A DNA stretch of 44,011 bases, from NCBI RefSeq assembly GCF_014203595.1, contig NZ_JACHJK010000031.1, positions 1-44,011 on the forward strand, given 5' to 3'. A program made the position numbers and the translations under genes. Shown here one piece after another: positions 17,230 to 26,378 of the stretch. Origin of the DNA: Streptomyces echinatus (GTDB lineage: Bacteria > Actinomycetota > Actinomycetes > Streptomycetales > Streptomycetaceae). The notes below the pieces were generated by a model. That model searched no databases, was not told the origin of the DNA, and saw only the letters and a program-made list of their open reading frames with translations. Numbering within the stretch: position 1 is the stretch's first letter; the number at the start of each line of letters is the position of its first letter.

Positions 17230-17936
17230 GTGATTCATGCTGACCGCGGCAGTATCGCTGCTCAGCACATCAGCCGCTTGGCGTACTACGCCCCGCCGCG
17301 TCCCGCGGTGAGCTGGCCGCACCAGGTCGGCGTGCTCGCCCGGCAGGCCGAATGTTTCCAGGACCGGGCCACCGCCACGCTGCTTGAGCAGACGGCGGAC
17401 AGTGGAGGCACGGTGGTGCCCGGTCAGGTCTTGGCCGGCCTGGGCGGAGTCGGCAAGACCCAGCTCGCTGCCCATCACGCCCGAACGCTGTGGCAGACCG
17501 GACAGCTAGGCCTGCTGGTATGGATCACCGCCGCCACCCGCGACGCGGTCGTCACCGGTTACGCCCAGGCCGCGGTCGAGGTGCTCGGCGCCGGCCCCAC
17601 CGACCCGGAGCCCGCCGCGCGAGCCTTTCTGGCCTGGCTGGAGCCCAAGGCCATGGAGCCCGAGCACGGCACCGCACGCCGCTGGCTGATCGTGCTCGAC
17701 GACCTCGCCGACCTGCGCGGCCTGTGGCCCCCGCCAGCTTGGTCTCCACACGCCGTCGCGACGCCAGTCTCACCGGACACGGCCGTCGACTGATACCGGT
17801 GGGCCTGTTCACGGAGGGCGAGGCAACCGCCTACCTCAGCGCCACTCTGGCCGCGCACGACCGCCAGGATCCCGCCGACCAACTCGCCGGCCTCGCCGAC
17901 GACCTCGGATACCTAGCCGCCTGTGGGGCTCGGTGA
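17230..17936 (+). pseudogene. NB-ARC ATPase, frameshifted and truncated
   Basis: GTG 17230 starts an NB-ARC protein: a GSIAAQHIS leader, WPHQVGVLARQAECFQDR, Walker A GLGGVGKTQLA (about 80-90) and Walker B WLIVLDDLAD. Near 17735 the frame shifts. The neighbouring frame continues VSTRRRDASLTGHGRRL, VGLFTEGEATAYL and LADDLGYL, where family members read on for hundreds of residues with TPR or WD40 repeats. The gene stops abruptly at 17936, right where a truncated gene on the other strand ends, so a deletion joined the two. Non-functional. Confidence 0.75.
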
Positions 17937-18071
17937 CGCCGCAGCCGCCTCGGTCCCCCGTGATCCGGCACAAGCCGAGACCGTCAAGCCAGGCACAGTG
18001 GCGAGTAAACCGGCGGCCGCTGTGCTCCGAAGAAACGTACGGCGGGACGAACCGGACTCGTCGCGGAGCAT
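17913..18071 (-). pseudogene. 5' fragment of a Tat-exported lipoprotein-like gene
   Basis: ATG 18071, preceded by GAGGGGAGG, opens a frame with a textbook twin-arginine signal SSRRTFLRSTAAAGLLATV followed by a lipobox-like VSACAG and a Ser/Pro/Ala linker. It ends at residue 52, where it meets the truncated NB-ARC gene. Only the export signal survives, so the product class cannot be told. Confidence 0.6.
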
Positions 18072-18469
18072 GGGACTACCTCCCCTCAATGACGGGCGTC
18101 GCACGTCCCCCCGGAGAGCGAGACGGGCCGCCCGCTGCCGCCTCGACCACACAAATCCTCCGGCCGGGTCCGGCGGGAGTCATCCTGAGCACACCGATCG
18201 GGTGAAGAGGGGGGAAGGTGAAGGTACCGACCCAGAAGTCGCCGGCCCAGCGAGCGCGTCAGTGACGGGCAGGGTCGTTGTTCTGCGACCAGCAGCGGCC
18301 CGGGTGCGGTTGGCTCTGCGGCGCCGTTACCGCTCGATCGGCCTTGTGCTGTCGCGGCTTGTACGACCTTCGGATGCAGTGGAGCGTGCGTTTCCTGCTG
18401 TGTGGGTTTCACAGGTGCGGGAACGCGTTTTCGGAGAGCGGACCGTTCTTCACAGCTATGGGAGATGTC
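18072..18469. other. intergenic, no gene seen
   Basis: Holds the promoter of the truncated Tat gene and of the gene at 18470. Longer frames here have poor codon bias. Confidence 0.4.
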
Positions 18470-18796
18470 ATGCCGGCAGGATCCAGTTCGAAGCGTGAGC
18501 GTCAGTACGAGCACATCAAGGAGGGCGCGCAGAAGCGCGGTGCGTCGGCGGGGCGGGCGAAGGAGGTCGCCGCGCGCACGGTCAACAAGGAGCGTGCGAG
18601 GTCGGGGGAGTCGAAGACGGCGAGCAAGACCTCCACCCGCGACAGCAAGTCCGCGTCTCATCGTGGCGGCGAGCGCTCCCATGGCGGTGCGCAGGGCCCC
18701 ACCCGGGACCAGCTCTATGAAGAGGCCAAGAAGAAGAACATCGAGGGCCGCTCCTCGATGAACAAGGACCAGCTGCGCAAGGCAGTCGGGCGCTGA
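18470..18796 (+). CDS. 'plasmid stabilization' family small basic protein
   Basis: The 108-residue, very basic protein (KRERQYEHIKEGAQKRGASA, EVAARTVNKERARSGE) ends with a Rho-N/SAP-like helix pair (TRDQLYEEAKKKNIEGRSSM ... KDQLRKAVG). Streptomyces genomes carry many such genes, usually labelled plasmid stabilization protein, though evidence for that role is thin. It probably binds nucleic acid. GGGAG lies 5 bases before the ATG. The frame open upstream to 18278 has no coding signal. Confidence 0.8.
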   Translation: MPAGSSSKRERQYEHIKEGAQKRGASAGRAKEVAARTVNKERARSGESKTASKTSTRDSKSASHRGGERSHGGAQGPTRDQLYEEAKKKNIEGRSSMNKDQLRKAVGR

Positions 18797-18928
18797 CTTC
18801 CTGCCGCGGTGGTGCGGGGCCTACACCGGGCTCATCGAAGCTCCCCTCCCCGGCAGCTCGGCGTCCGTCAAGAGCAGATGAGCGAGCGGGAACCCGCACC
18901 GCGTCTGTCACCGATGAGAAAGGCATTC

Positions 18929-19585
18929 ATGCACACTGCTCGCCGTTCCGCGTTCACTCGCTGGCAACGCTGGCGCTCCGGCCCCACCCTGCGCGTCCCG
19001 CGGGGTGCCGACGATGTCGAGAACACCAACCGCAGGTTCCTGCTCTACGGCGTCATGCCCCTGTGGTTCGTGCCGGCTGTCGCCGACTGGATGATGCACC
19101 GCCGTTCCGGTATCGAGCACACGAGCGGGGTGCGCGAATCAGCGATCCACGCCCTGATGATGAGCGAGGCAGGACTGCCGGTGGTCGCGGGCCTGACCGC
19201 GAAGGTGAACCCCCTGGTGCTCTCGCTGATGGGTGGCGCCGCTCTCGCGCACGGGGCCACCGCGCTGTGGGACGTGTCGCTGGCCACCGGTGAGCGTCAG
19301 GTGACGCCCGTCGAACAGCACATCCACAGCTTCCTCGAAGTCCTGCCGCTGACGGCCGCAGCCTTCACCACCTGCCTGCACTGGGACCAGGTCCGCAACG
19401 CCCTCAAGGGCGGCGGCCGCGCCGACGACTGGAAGCTTCTTCCCAAGGAGCGTCCGCTGTCCGCCGGGTACCTCGGCGCCATCACCGCCGGGGTCGGACT
19501 CTGCGTGGTCCTGCCGTACGCCGAGGAGATGATCCGGTGCGTACGGGCTCGCCGCGACGACAGGACCGACGACCCCGACAGCTGA
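18929..19585 (+). CDS. multi-pass membrane protein, unknown
   Basis: A 218-residue protein with about four to five hydrophobic segments, including YGVMPLWFVPAVADWMM, GLTAKVNPLVLSLMGGAALA, FLEVLPLTAAAFTTC and GYLGAITAGVGLCVVLPYA. No catalytic motif is recognised. ATG 18929 is chosen because it alone has a GAGAAAGG site at proper distance; ATG 18878 and 18914 are in frame. The gene is probably intact, ending just before the ISL3 remnant. Confidence 0.6.
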   Translation: MHTARRSAFTRWQRWRSGPTLRVPRGADDVENTNRRFLLYGVMPLWFVPAVADWMMHRRSGIEHTSGVRESAIHALMMSEAGLPVVAGLTAKVNPLVLSLMGGAALAHGATALWDVSLATGERQVTPVEQHIHSFLEVLPLTAAAFTTCLHWDQVRNALKGGGRADDWKLLPKERPLSAGYLGAITAGVGLCVVLPYAEEMIRCVRARRDDRTDDPDS

Positions 19586-19633
19586 AGCAGCGCCTTCCCA
19601 GCGCCCCGGCTTGGGCGTGCGTCAGCCGCCCGG

Positions 19634-20450
19634 GTGCACCTGCGCCGTTACGACGCGCTCGCGCGCATCGCGCGAGGTGCCGGAGCTGCTCCCGATGCTG
19701 TACCACCCGCGGAACTGCCCCGCACCCAGATCATCGAACGCACCCGCCACCGCTACGAGGACATCCACCGCCTGCTGGAGAAACGCTGGACGATCAGCGC
19801 CATCGCCCGCCGTCTGAACCTCGGCCGCAAGACCGTGCGCCGCTTTCGCGACACCGACCTCGACGAGCTGCTGGCCTCCGCCCGTGAGCGCCGCCCCAAC
19901 GGCGTCCTGGAGCCGTTCAAGGCATATCTCAACGCCTGTTTCACCGAAGCACAAGGCCTGGTCAGTGGCACTCGACTGTTGCTGGAGATCCAGGTACGCG
20001 GCTATCGGGGCAGCCGCCAGGTCGTCCGTAAACACCTCACTGCCCTCCGCGCGGGCACTGCCGAACCGGTCCGGGCCGACATTCCGAGCCCTCGCAAGAT
20101 CACTCGTGGATCATGCGGCCCCGGGAGACCTTCACCGACAGCCAGGACGAGCGACTCCTTCAAGTCCGGCTCGCCTGCCCCGACATCACCCGGGCCTGCG
20201 ACCTCGCCCGGGCCTTTGCGCGACTTGGTCCGCCACCAGCGCGGATACCTGTTGCTGGTGTGGATCCGGCAGGCCGAGCAGGACGGGCCGAAGCCCATGA
20301 AAGGCTTCGCGGGCTTCCTCCGCCAGGACCTCGACGCGGTAACTGTCGGTCTGACCCTGTCCTGGAGCAACTCAAGCGAGCTATGTACGGTCGGGCCTCG
20401 TTCGAATCCTCCGGGTCCGGATCCTCACTCAGCCATGACGTCACCTGACC
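19634..20450 (+). pseudogene. ISL3-family transposase, 3' two-thirds with frameshifts
   Basis: The start of the remnant reads RTRHRYEDIHRLLEKRWTIS then AIARRLNLGRKTVRRFRDTD, the ISL3 central helix-turn-helix. The DDE-region tail follows in pieces. One frame gives RETFTDSQDERLLQVRLACP, another VRHQRGYLLLVWIRQAEQ, and the first again QLKRAMYGRASFE, where intact copies end. At least two frameshifts (near 20105 and 20225) and the missing N-terminal third make it dead. Confidence 0.75.
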
Positions 20451-20478
20451 GCGGGCGAGCCGACCGCAGGAAACAGCA

Positions 20479-21177
20479 TCAGCTGTGAGCGGCCTGCGTG
20501 CCATGCCTTCCCGGCGGCGCATCCTGCGCGCGAGTCGCCTGGTGGAACAGGCCGCGGACTGCGGCTGCCAATGCCCATACCAAGAGGGGAAATGCCGCTA
20601 CCCGCTCCATGCCGCCCATCCCGAGTCCGAGGTAGCGGTGGGAGACGAAGAGCCCGAAAGCCGTGATCGCCGTTACCCCTAGCAGGCTGGTCGCCCAGCG
20701 CAGCCGACCTGGCACATCGTCCGCCAGGCCGATGCCCGCCAGCACAAGACCGATGTTGCCCATGGCCATGATGAGCACCGCACCCAGGACATGCTGGTTC
20801 TCGTGGACGTCCGCAGGCGCCAGCCCGGCCAACGCGAATCCCATGCCGGCGCAGGCCAGCAGCCACCGGGCCACGAGCGCGCTCGCGCCTCGGCGCCACA
20901 CCGCGCCCGTGAAGAAGACGCCGACGGCGAGGAGCGTTCCCAAAGTGATGAACGAGGCGTTCATCAGGCCGTGTTCGGGCGAGCAGATATAGCGGGGTTC
21001 GGGTTCCGACTGCATGGCGCAGTGAGCGTTACCTAAGTCGCTGATGTTGTTCCCTGCCCAACTGTATGGTCTGGCCCAGGCCAACTCGGCGATCACGTGG
21101 GCCACAAAGAACTGCGCCACTCCTGCAACCCACGCGGCGTATCCGATCCGAGTCTTCACGTCCACCTTCTCTCGCAT
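20479..21177 (-). CDS. DUF998-family membrane protein
   Basis: The 232-residue protein has six likely membrane helices and the DUF998 pattern: an early NNISDLGNAHC loop, CSPEHGLMNASFITLGTLLA, then GLAPADVHENQHVLGAVLIM and GLFVSHRYLGLGMGGMERVA. Length is normal. The family has no settled function. ATG 21177 begins MREKVDVKTRIGYAAWV. It overlaps nothing and is convergent with the ISL3 remnant. Confidence 0.85.
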   Translation of the reverse strand: MREKVDVKTRIGYAAWVAGVAQFFVAHVIAELAWARPYSWAGNNISDLGNAHCAMQSEPEPRYICSPEHGLMNASFITLGTLLAVGVFFTGAVWRRGASALVARWLLACAGMGFALAGLAPADVHENQHVLGAVLIMAMGNIGLVLAGIGLADDVPGRLRWATSLLGVTAITAFGLFVSHRYLGLGMGGMERVAAFPLLVWALAAAVRGLFHQATRAQDAPPGRHGTQAAHS

Positions 21178-22156
21178 GGTTCACGTGCGAACAGGGGATC
21201 ACGCACGGCTGGCCTCAAGCACTCCTACAAGCCCCCGGGCACGAGGTAGGGCAGACCCCACGTCCAGCCATGACACAAGGCTTCACGAAATTGCGGACAG
21301 AGCCACGTTCAAGGAGCCCTATCAGGGGAGGTGGTAGTGCACGTACTGATCGTCCTCGGAGAGGTAGACGTCCGTAGAGCTGCCAGGGCCCGGGCAAGGC
21401 GGCATCGATGGCGGCCGTGAAGGCGGTGCCCGTCAGTCCCGGTCAGCCGGACGTGATGTGTGTCGCGGCGTGGTCACGGACCCGGGCGGTCCCCGAACCG
21501 TTCCCAGCGCCGCCGCTGCCGACCCGGCTCTGCGCAGCTACTACACCGAGACCGGTGCCCTGAAGGTGCTGCAGTCCCGCCCCTGAGACGCCCCCGACGG
21601 CGGCTATGCGCTGCGTGTAGCCGTCCCACTCGTCCTTGCTGACCATCAGGTTGTCATCGATGCCGACACCCGGCGGCGAGGAAGGCGCGGCTGTCGAGCG
21701 GCCCGGTGCGGGTCGGGAAGCTGCTGGGCTGTCGGGGGTATCGGACGGCGCTTCCTCGTTGCGGTCACGCAAGTCAGAGGTTAAGAAACACCAGGTCAGA
21801 TGCTGTTTTCTGTGCGGTGCGGCCCCTGTCCCGGCCTCGAGCGGGAAGACCAACCGACACAGGCTCTCCCGCGGAGGTGACCGACCGCCGACCGCCGGGC
21901 GCAAGGCGCAGGCGGCCCCTCGTGACCGTGGGCCTTGGCGCTCCCATCGACACCGAAGCGAGGCTGGCCGCCCTAAGCTCTCGGGATCGGCCCCAGCCGT
22001 GCCCTAGCCGGCGACACTAGGGACGTATGAAGTCCACGTCACCTTCACCCGGGTGCTACGCGAGGTCGCTGCCACCCACCCCGACCTGGAAGAGGTAGCG
22101 TCCACGCTGCACCCGGACGTCGTCGCCCACTCTCCCTCCCCGTTCGCCGACGAGAG
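21178..22156. other. about 1 kb without a confident gene
   Basis: Two short stretches look locally coding but broken: a plus-strand piece ending LRSYYTETGALKVLQSRP at 21585 and a minus-strand piece with DDNLMVSKDEWDGYTQRIA near 21600-21660. I recognise neither. They may be remnants of deleted genes. Confidence 0.35.
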
Positions 22157-22200
22157 GGCCCCGCACGGAACCAGGAGGGCGAGGGTTCACGTGCGGGGCC
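22157..22200. terminator. terminator hairpin of the secreted protein gene at 22220
   Basis: GGCCCCGCACG (22157-22167) pairs perfectly with CGTGCGGGGCC (22190-22200) around a 22-base loop, 20 bases beyond the stop of the minus-strand gene at 22220. Confidence 0.6.
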
Positions 22201-22219
22201 GCTCACGGGGTGCGGGCCG

Positions 22220-23494
22220 TCAGACTCCGGTCAGGGTGTACGTACCCGTACCGTCCTGCCTGCCGCTGGAGTACTGGCGGATCAACTCCGCGTCCGCGTA
22301 GCGGTCGTGGCCCATCATGGAGCCGGTGTACTTGTTCTGTAGACCGATCTTCGAGCTGCCGGGTACGTCGCGGTAGATGTAGAACCGCTGGAGGTCGTCC
22401 TCCCCGCAGGTGGCCGTCGTTAGGTAGGCCTGCTCCTGGTTGGCGATGTTCGCCGGGATGGTCGCGCATCCGCCGTTGCCCCAGTTCCACAGGGACGCCT
22501 CGAGGACTCCGTTGTTCTCCGTCACGTTGCACAGGCGCCAGTTGTCCAGGTGGGCGCTGAAGAATGTAGATTCGCGCAGGCGGATGCCGTCGTTGGCCAG
22601 GAGCGGTGCGCTCCAGTTCAGGGGCTTGCCGGGGACGTCGATCTTGTAGGCGCCGGGCTCGCATGTGAGCGCGGCCTGCGCGCTTCGGCCGGTGGCCTTG
22701 TGCTGTTCGGCGGACGTGCCGCTGGTGGGAGCCGGGCGCTGTGCGAGGCGGTCCTGCGTCTGCTTCGCTGTCGGGGCCACCGCACCCGCCGGGTGCTTGG
22801 CCTTCGCGGCGGGCGAGCCGCAGTCGAGGAGGCCCTTTGCCTTGGCCATGATGCTGTTGGCCGGCACCGTGTCCTCGCAGCGCACCGCGCCTTCCTCAAG
22901 GGTGGTGTAGGTGGTGAAGCTGCCGCTGCCGGGCCCTACGATCCACTGCAACGCCCAGCCCCCGGTGCCCTGTTGGACGCGGTTGCAGTTGAGGCTTCCG
23001 TACGTGCCGGTGACCTTCTTCGTGCCCTTGTAGACGCCGTAGTAGCCGGGCCGGGAGAAATTCCACGTGACCGTGTTCGACTCGCTGCTGGTGGAGGAGT
23101 AGTTGACCTGTACGTTCAGGCCCAGGCTCGCGCCGACGGTGCCGAGGGTCTCGACGGCGAAGCTGCCCTGGACGTTGCCGTTGAGACCGACGGAGACGGA
23201 GATGGTGGTCTGGGTGCTGGTGGTGACGCTCTGGTAGCCGGTTGAGCCCTGGGTGACGTACCAGCCCTTGAAGTGGGTGATCTCCGGGGTGACTTCGGTC
23301 GTCTTGATGTACGGGTGACGTGTGCCGAGGTCGGCCGTCGTGCAGGCGTCGCCGGGCCGGGGCGCCGTCGTGTTGGTGGGTGTTGCAGCAGCCGGTGAGG
23401 CGGCAAGGCCGATGGCGGCTGTCGCGGAGGCAGCGGCAGCGGTGACGGCTAAAAGCCCTCTGCCGAAGCGGCCGGTCGATGTTATGTGACGCAT
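22220..23494 (-). CDS. secreted beta-rich protein, pore-former-like with lectin-like C-terminus
   Basis: The 424-residue protein has a signal peptide (RRGLLAVTAAAASATAAIGL-like core, cut near AAAT). Residues about 70-180 are alternating polar/apolar beta strands rich in Ser/Thr (YQSVTTSTQTTISVSVGLNG, GASLGLNVQVNYSSTSSESN), as in aerolysin-type pore formers. The last 130 residues (CEPGAYKIDVPGKPLNWSAP ... WNWGNGGCATIPA) look like a beta-trefoil or lectin domain with several Trp and paired Cys. AAAGGGGG precedes ATG 23494. Inference: a secreted toxin or surface protein; no family is firmly assigned. It is divergent from the secreted nuclease-like gene. Confidence 0.65.
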   Translation of the reverse strand: MRHITSTGRFGRGLLAVTAAAASATAAIGLAASPAAATPTNTTAPRPGDACTTADLGTRHPYIKTTEVTPEITHFKGWYVTQGSTGYQSVTTSTQTTISVSVGLNGNVQGSFAVETLGTVGASLGLNVQVNYSSTSSESNTVTWNFSRPGYYGVYKGTKKVTGTYGSLNCNRVQQGTGGWALQWIVGPGSGSFTTYTTLEEGAVRCEDTVPANSIMAKAKGLLDCGSPAAKAKHPAGAVAPTAKQTQDRLAQRPAPTSGTSAEQHKATGRSAQAALTCEPGAYKIDVPGKPLNWSAPLLANDGIRLRESTFFSAHLDNWRLCNVTENNGVLEASLWNWGNGGCATIPANIANQEQAYLTTATCGEDDLQRFYIYRDVPGSSKIGLQNKYTGSMMGHDRYADAELIRQYSSGRQDGTGTYTLTGV

Positions 23495-24063
23495 CGTCGT
23501 TTCCCCCTTTGGCCGGCCCGCGTGCAGGCGGGAACGGCCGGTGGTGTGGTCAGTGTGATGGTGCTGAGCGCGAGTGAACATTAGCGACACCCGATGAAAT
23601 GATGATGAAGGGATCAATGAATTTGATTGCGCCGGGGCGGAATGGCTTGTTCTCCCTTGGCACGCAGGGGCGTTGCCCGAGTTCACCGTGATGTCAGTCC
23701 AGCATGCGGCTGGCGGGCGCCGGGAGCGCCCTGAGTGGGTACAGGCGCGGGGCGACCGGAGTCTGCCGGACGCGGCAGACAGTGCGCGCAGCTGACGAGG
23801 GGGTAGATGCGCGCGCCAGCTCGGGGATTCAAGCTGGCTGCGGCGAGCGCGGACCACGGCGCCTCGTTCCTGGTGCCGGCTTCCCGCACGGCGATCGTAT
23901 CCGGCTACGACGGATGGCTGCCCACCCCCGGGAGAGCGCCGGACCAGTCGTGAAATCCGGACAGGACTGCGAATTCCGAACCTGGGCCCGATCGGTGGTT
24001 CTTACCATCCCGATCAGCTGTACGACCGCGTGGTCAGCAAGGACCACACTCGAAGGGACCATC
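23495..24063. other. divergent promoter region
   Basis: This 570-base gap between two divergent secreted-protein genes holds an A/T-rich patch around 23575-23630, rare here and likely promoter DNA for the minus gene. No gene is seen. Confidence 0.4.
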
Positions 24064-25359
24064 GTGAAACGTGCCAGACACCTGCTCGCGGCACTAGCCG
24101 CACTTGCCCTGACCGCAGCCCTCCTCGCCCTGGGCACCTCACCGGCCGCCGCCGCACCGCCGTCAGCGGGCCGGGCGGCTCCCAAGGGTCACGGCGCTTG
24201 CACGGCCACTACCCCCGGTTCCGGGCCTGCGCGCCAGGGCGCGGCATGGACCTGCATTAGGGAGCGGCCCGTCACCGCCGGGGATCTCGCCCGTATCCGC
24301 GCCCGCACCGCCGCTGTCCCCGGGGTCGCCGCCGCCCCCCTGGACGGCGTCGACCCCGGGGACAACCCGGATGCCAGCCCGGAGGCGCTGTGCACCTCCA
24401 CAAAACGCCAGGATGTCGTCTCCAACCGCCACGCCTACTGCATGCGGCACGGCATCGTGTACGTGCTTGAGAACCGCGCGGGTGACACGATCGGCACCGC
24501 CGAACTCCTCGTCACGGCCCGGTCCGCGCTGGACCCCAATAGCGTGCAGTGGCAGGAGAACATCGCCGTCTACGCTGGCAAGTACGACGGTGTTTCCGCT
24601 GTGAGACTCGCTCTGTCGTCGTCGTGCACCGCGTGCATACCGGGGCCGCCCGCCTGGGGCGGCGGGGCCATCGAGCTGCGCGCGGGTGAGGAGGACCAGA
24701 CCGGACACCTCTCCTACGAGACCACTACCCGGGGCGGCGGCGAGCGCTCGCGCAGCATGATCGCCTACCAGAGCCAGACCGAGAGCCCTGATGCGGAGTA
24801 CCCCGTCATCAGCTATGGGCAGTGGGCGGGTCCATCGGTGGCCTGTGACGGGCAGGTCGGCAATTCCCCCGGCTGCATCGCCACTGATGACCTGGCCAGG
24901 GTGGTCCTCAGCAAGTCCCAATACGGGGCCTCCGCAGTAGCCTACGAATGGGCGCAGAACAACCTGAGCGACAACAACGCCATGGGCACCGCAAAAAGGC
25001 CGCTCACGCGTGACGGTGACGAGGCCAGGGCAAAGAGCAGGAGTTACTACACCTGCAAGGCTCCCCCGAAGCCCTTCGTAGCCGACCCCACCGTCGTGAA
25101 TGATGAATGTGATGAGTTCCCCTTTGCCAGGACCCGCCAGGGCGGCACGATCGGCTCCATGTGCGCGGAGATCATCCCCCGCTACGTGGGCGGCGGCGCA
25201 TGGCGGGTAGACGTCGTACGCGACGAACCGGTCGCACCCTGCATCAAGGCCCATGTCCCCTCAGACCAGAACCAGAACGCGGGGCGGTCCGTGGGCCGTC
25301 AGGTTCAGTCCGAGCGCATCCTCCAAGGCGAGGCGTACCAGGTGGTCATCATCCCCTAG
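24064..25359 (+). CDS. secreted protein with NucA/NucB-type DNase motif
   Basis: The 431-residue protein has a clear signal peptide (LLAALAALALTAALLALG, AAAAPP cut). The middle part is beta-rich and unassigned. Near the C-terminus, DECDEFPFARTRQGG matches the core of the NucA/NucB deoxyribonuclease family, where this Asp/Glu cluster and EGG-like turn form the active site. Eight or more Cys suggest disulphides, as expected outside the cell. GTG 24064 follows GAAGGGA. A strong terminator follows the stop. Inference: secreted DNase, perhaps a polymorphic-toxin-like effector or nutrient nuclease. Confidence 0.7.
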   Translation: MKRARHLLAALAALALTAALLALGTSPAAAAPPSAGRAAPKGHGACTATTPGSGPARQGAAWTCIRERPVTAGDLARIRARTAAVPGVAAAPLDGVDPGDNPDASPEALCTSTKRQDVVSNRHAYCMRHGIVYVLENRAGDTIGTAELLVTARSALDPNSVQWQENIAVYAGKYDGVSAVRLALSSSCTACIPGPPAWGGGAIELRAGEEDQTGHLSYETTTRGGGERSRSMIAYQSQTESPDAEYPVISYGQWAGPSVACDGQVGNSPGCIATDDLARVVLSKSQYGASAVAYEWAQNNLSDNNAMGTAKRPLTRDGDEARAKSRSYYTCKAPPKPFVADPTVVNDECDEFPFARTRQGGTIGSMCAEIIPRYVGGGAWRVDVVRDEPVAPCIKAHVPSDQNQNAGRSVGRQVQSERILQGEAYQVVIIP

Positions 25360-25365
25360 GCGGCA

Positions 25366-25399
25366 GGCCTCCCTCCCCGGGTGCTCGGGGAGGGAGGCC
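25366..25399 (+). terminator. rho-independent-type terminator of the nuclease gene
   Basis: GGCCTCCCTCCCCG (25366-25379) pairs perfectly with CGGGGAGGGAGGCC (25386-25399) over a 6-base loop, 7 bases after the stop codon. Confidence 0.85.
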
Positions 25400-25593
25400 C
25401 CTCGTCGGTGAACGATGTCGCCGAAGCCGTCGACGCCAGCGCCGCTCCATCTCTATGCGGTCTGCGACAACCACCGTCGCCGAGCTCCTCGACCAGGCCC
25501 TTTTCCACGTAGAGCACCTGCGCATGGACGTGGTGACATCCCCGCCGCTGTGCCGGATCCCGCTGCCGACTTTCCTGCGCCGGCTGTCCTCGG

Positions 25594-26378
25594 CTACCGG
25601 GGCAGGTTGGCGGTGCGTTCGGGGTGCGCGGCGGTGACGTAGCGCATGGCAGCGCCGTCACTCGGGCCGAACTGCCGCATGAGGTGGAGGGGGTCGGCGT
25701 GCTGGCGGGCCTCGAAGGGGATCCGGTCCTGGCGGACCTGGTGCATGGTCAGCCCGGCGCGGGTGAAGGTGCGCTGGAACAGCATAGTGTCGCTGACGGG
25801 CGGGTGGGTGGTGGCGAGCGCGGACTGCTGCGAGACGAGTGAAGTCCTCCAGCAGGACGACGTGGGGCATCAGGCCGGCCCCGGTGGTCAGGGTGCCGGC
25901 GACAGGTCGAGCCAGGCCAGCTGGAGGCGCCTGATCGTGCTGCCTGGCAGGGCGTGGACGGCGACCAGGGCGATGAAGAACCGCTCCACCGCGGTGCGCG
26001 CGCCTTCCAGGAGGCCGCCAAGTTGGTCGGAGGGGACGGAGGGCGGGAGCATCGTGATGCCGGGGAAGACCGGGCCCCGGGTGGGGTCCCGGAAGATGGC
26101 CCTCTCCTGCCGCAGGGCCCGGAACAGGTTCCGCAGGACGATGTGGATCATGCGGGCCGGGTTGCCTTTGCGGGTGGCGATGGCGGTGGTGACGTCGTCG
26201 GTGGTGATCTCCCGCAGTCTGCTGGCGGTGCGGGCTCAGCCCTTGAGGATCGGGTGGACGACTTCGAGGTAGCGGCGGACCCCGAAGAAGGTACGGCGTG
26301 CGTGCTCGCGGCTGCCCTCGCCACGCAGGACCTTCACCCAGACCCGGACCTCCATTGCGACCGGACGGGGGAGTTCTT
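25594..26378 (-). pseudogene. tyrosine-type site-specific integrase remnant
   Basis: On the minus strand the frame reads EELPRPVAMEVRVWVKVLRG, RRYLEVVHPILKG, then TGA (26236-26238) where relatives have Trp. It continues SRLREITTDDVTTAIATRKG, MIHIVLRNLFRALRQERAIF and ALPGSTIRRLQLAWLDL. After two frameshifts it ends TRAGLTMHQVRQDRI ... GAAMRYVTAAHPERT, the integrase C-terminus. It is dead. Its upstream continuation (MIPAVCRL) resumes beyond the IS630 element at about 27505-27526, showing that the IS landed inside it. Confidence 0.65.
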
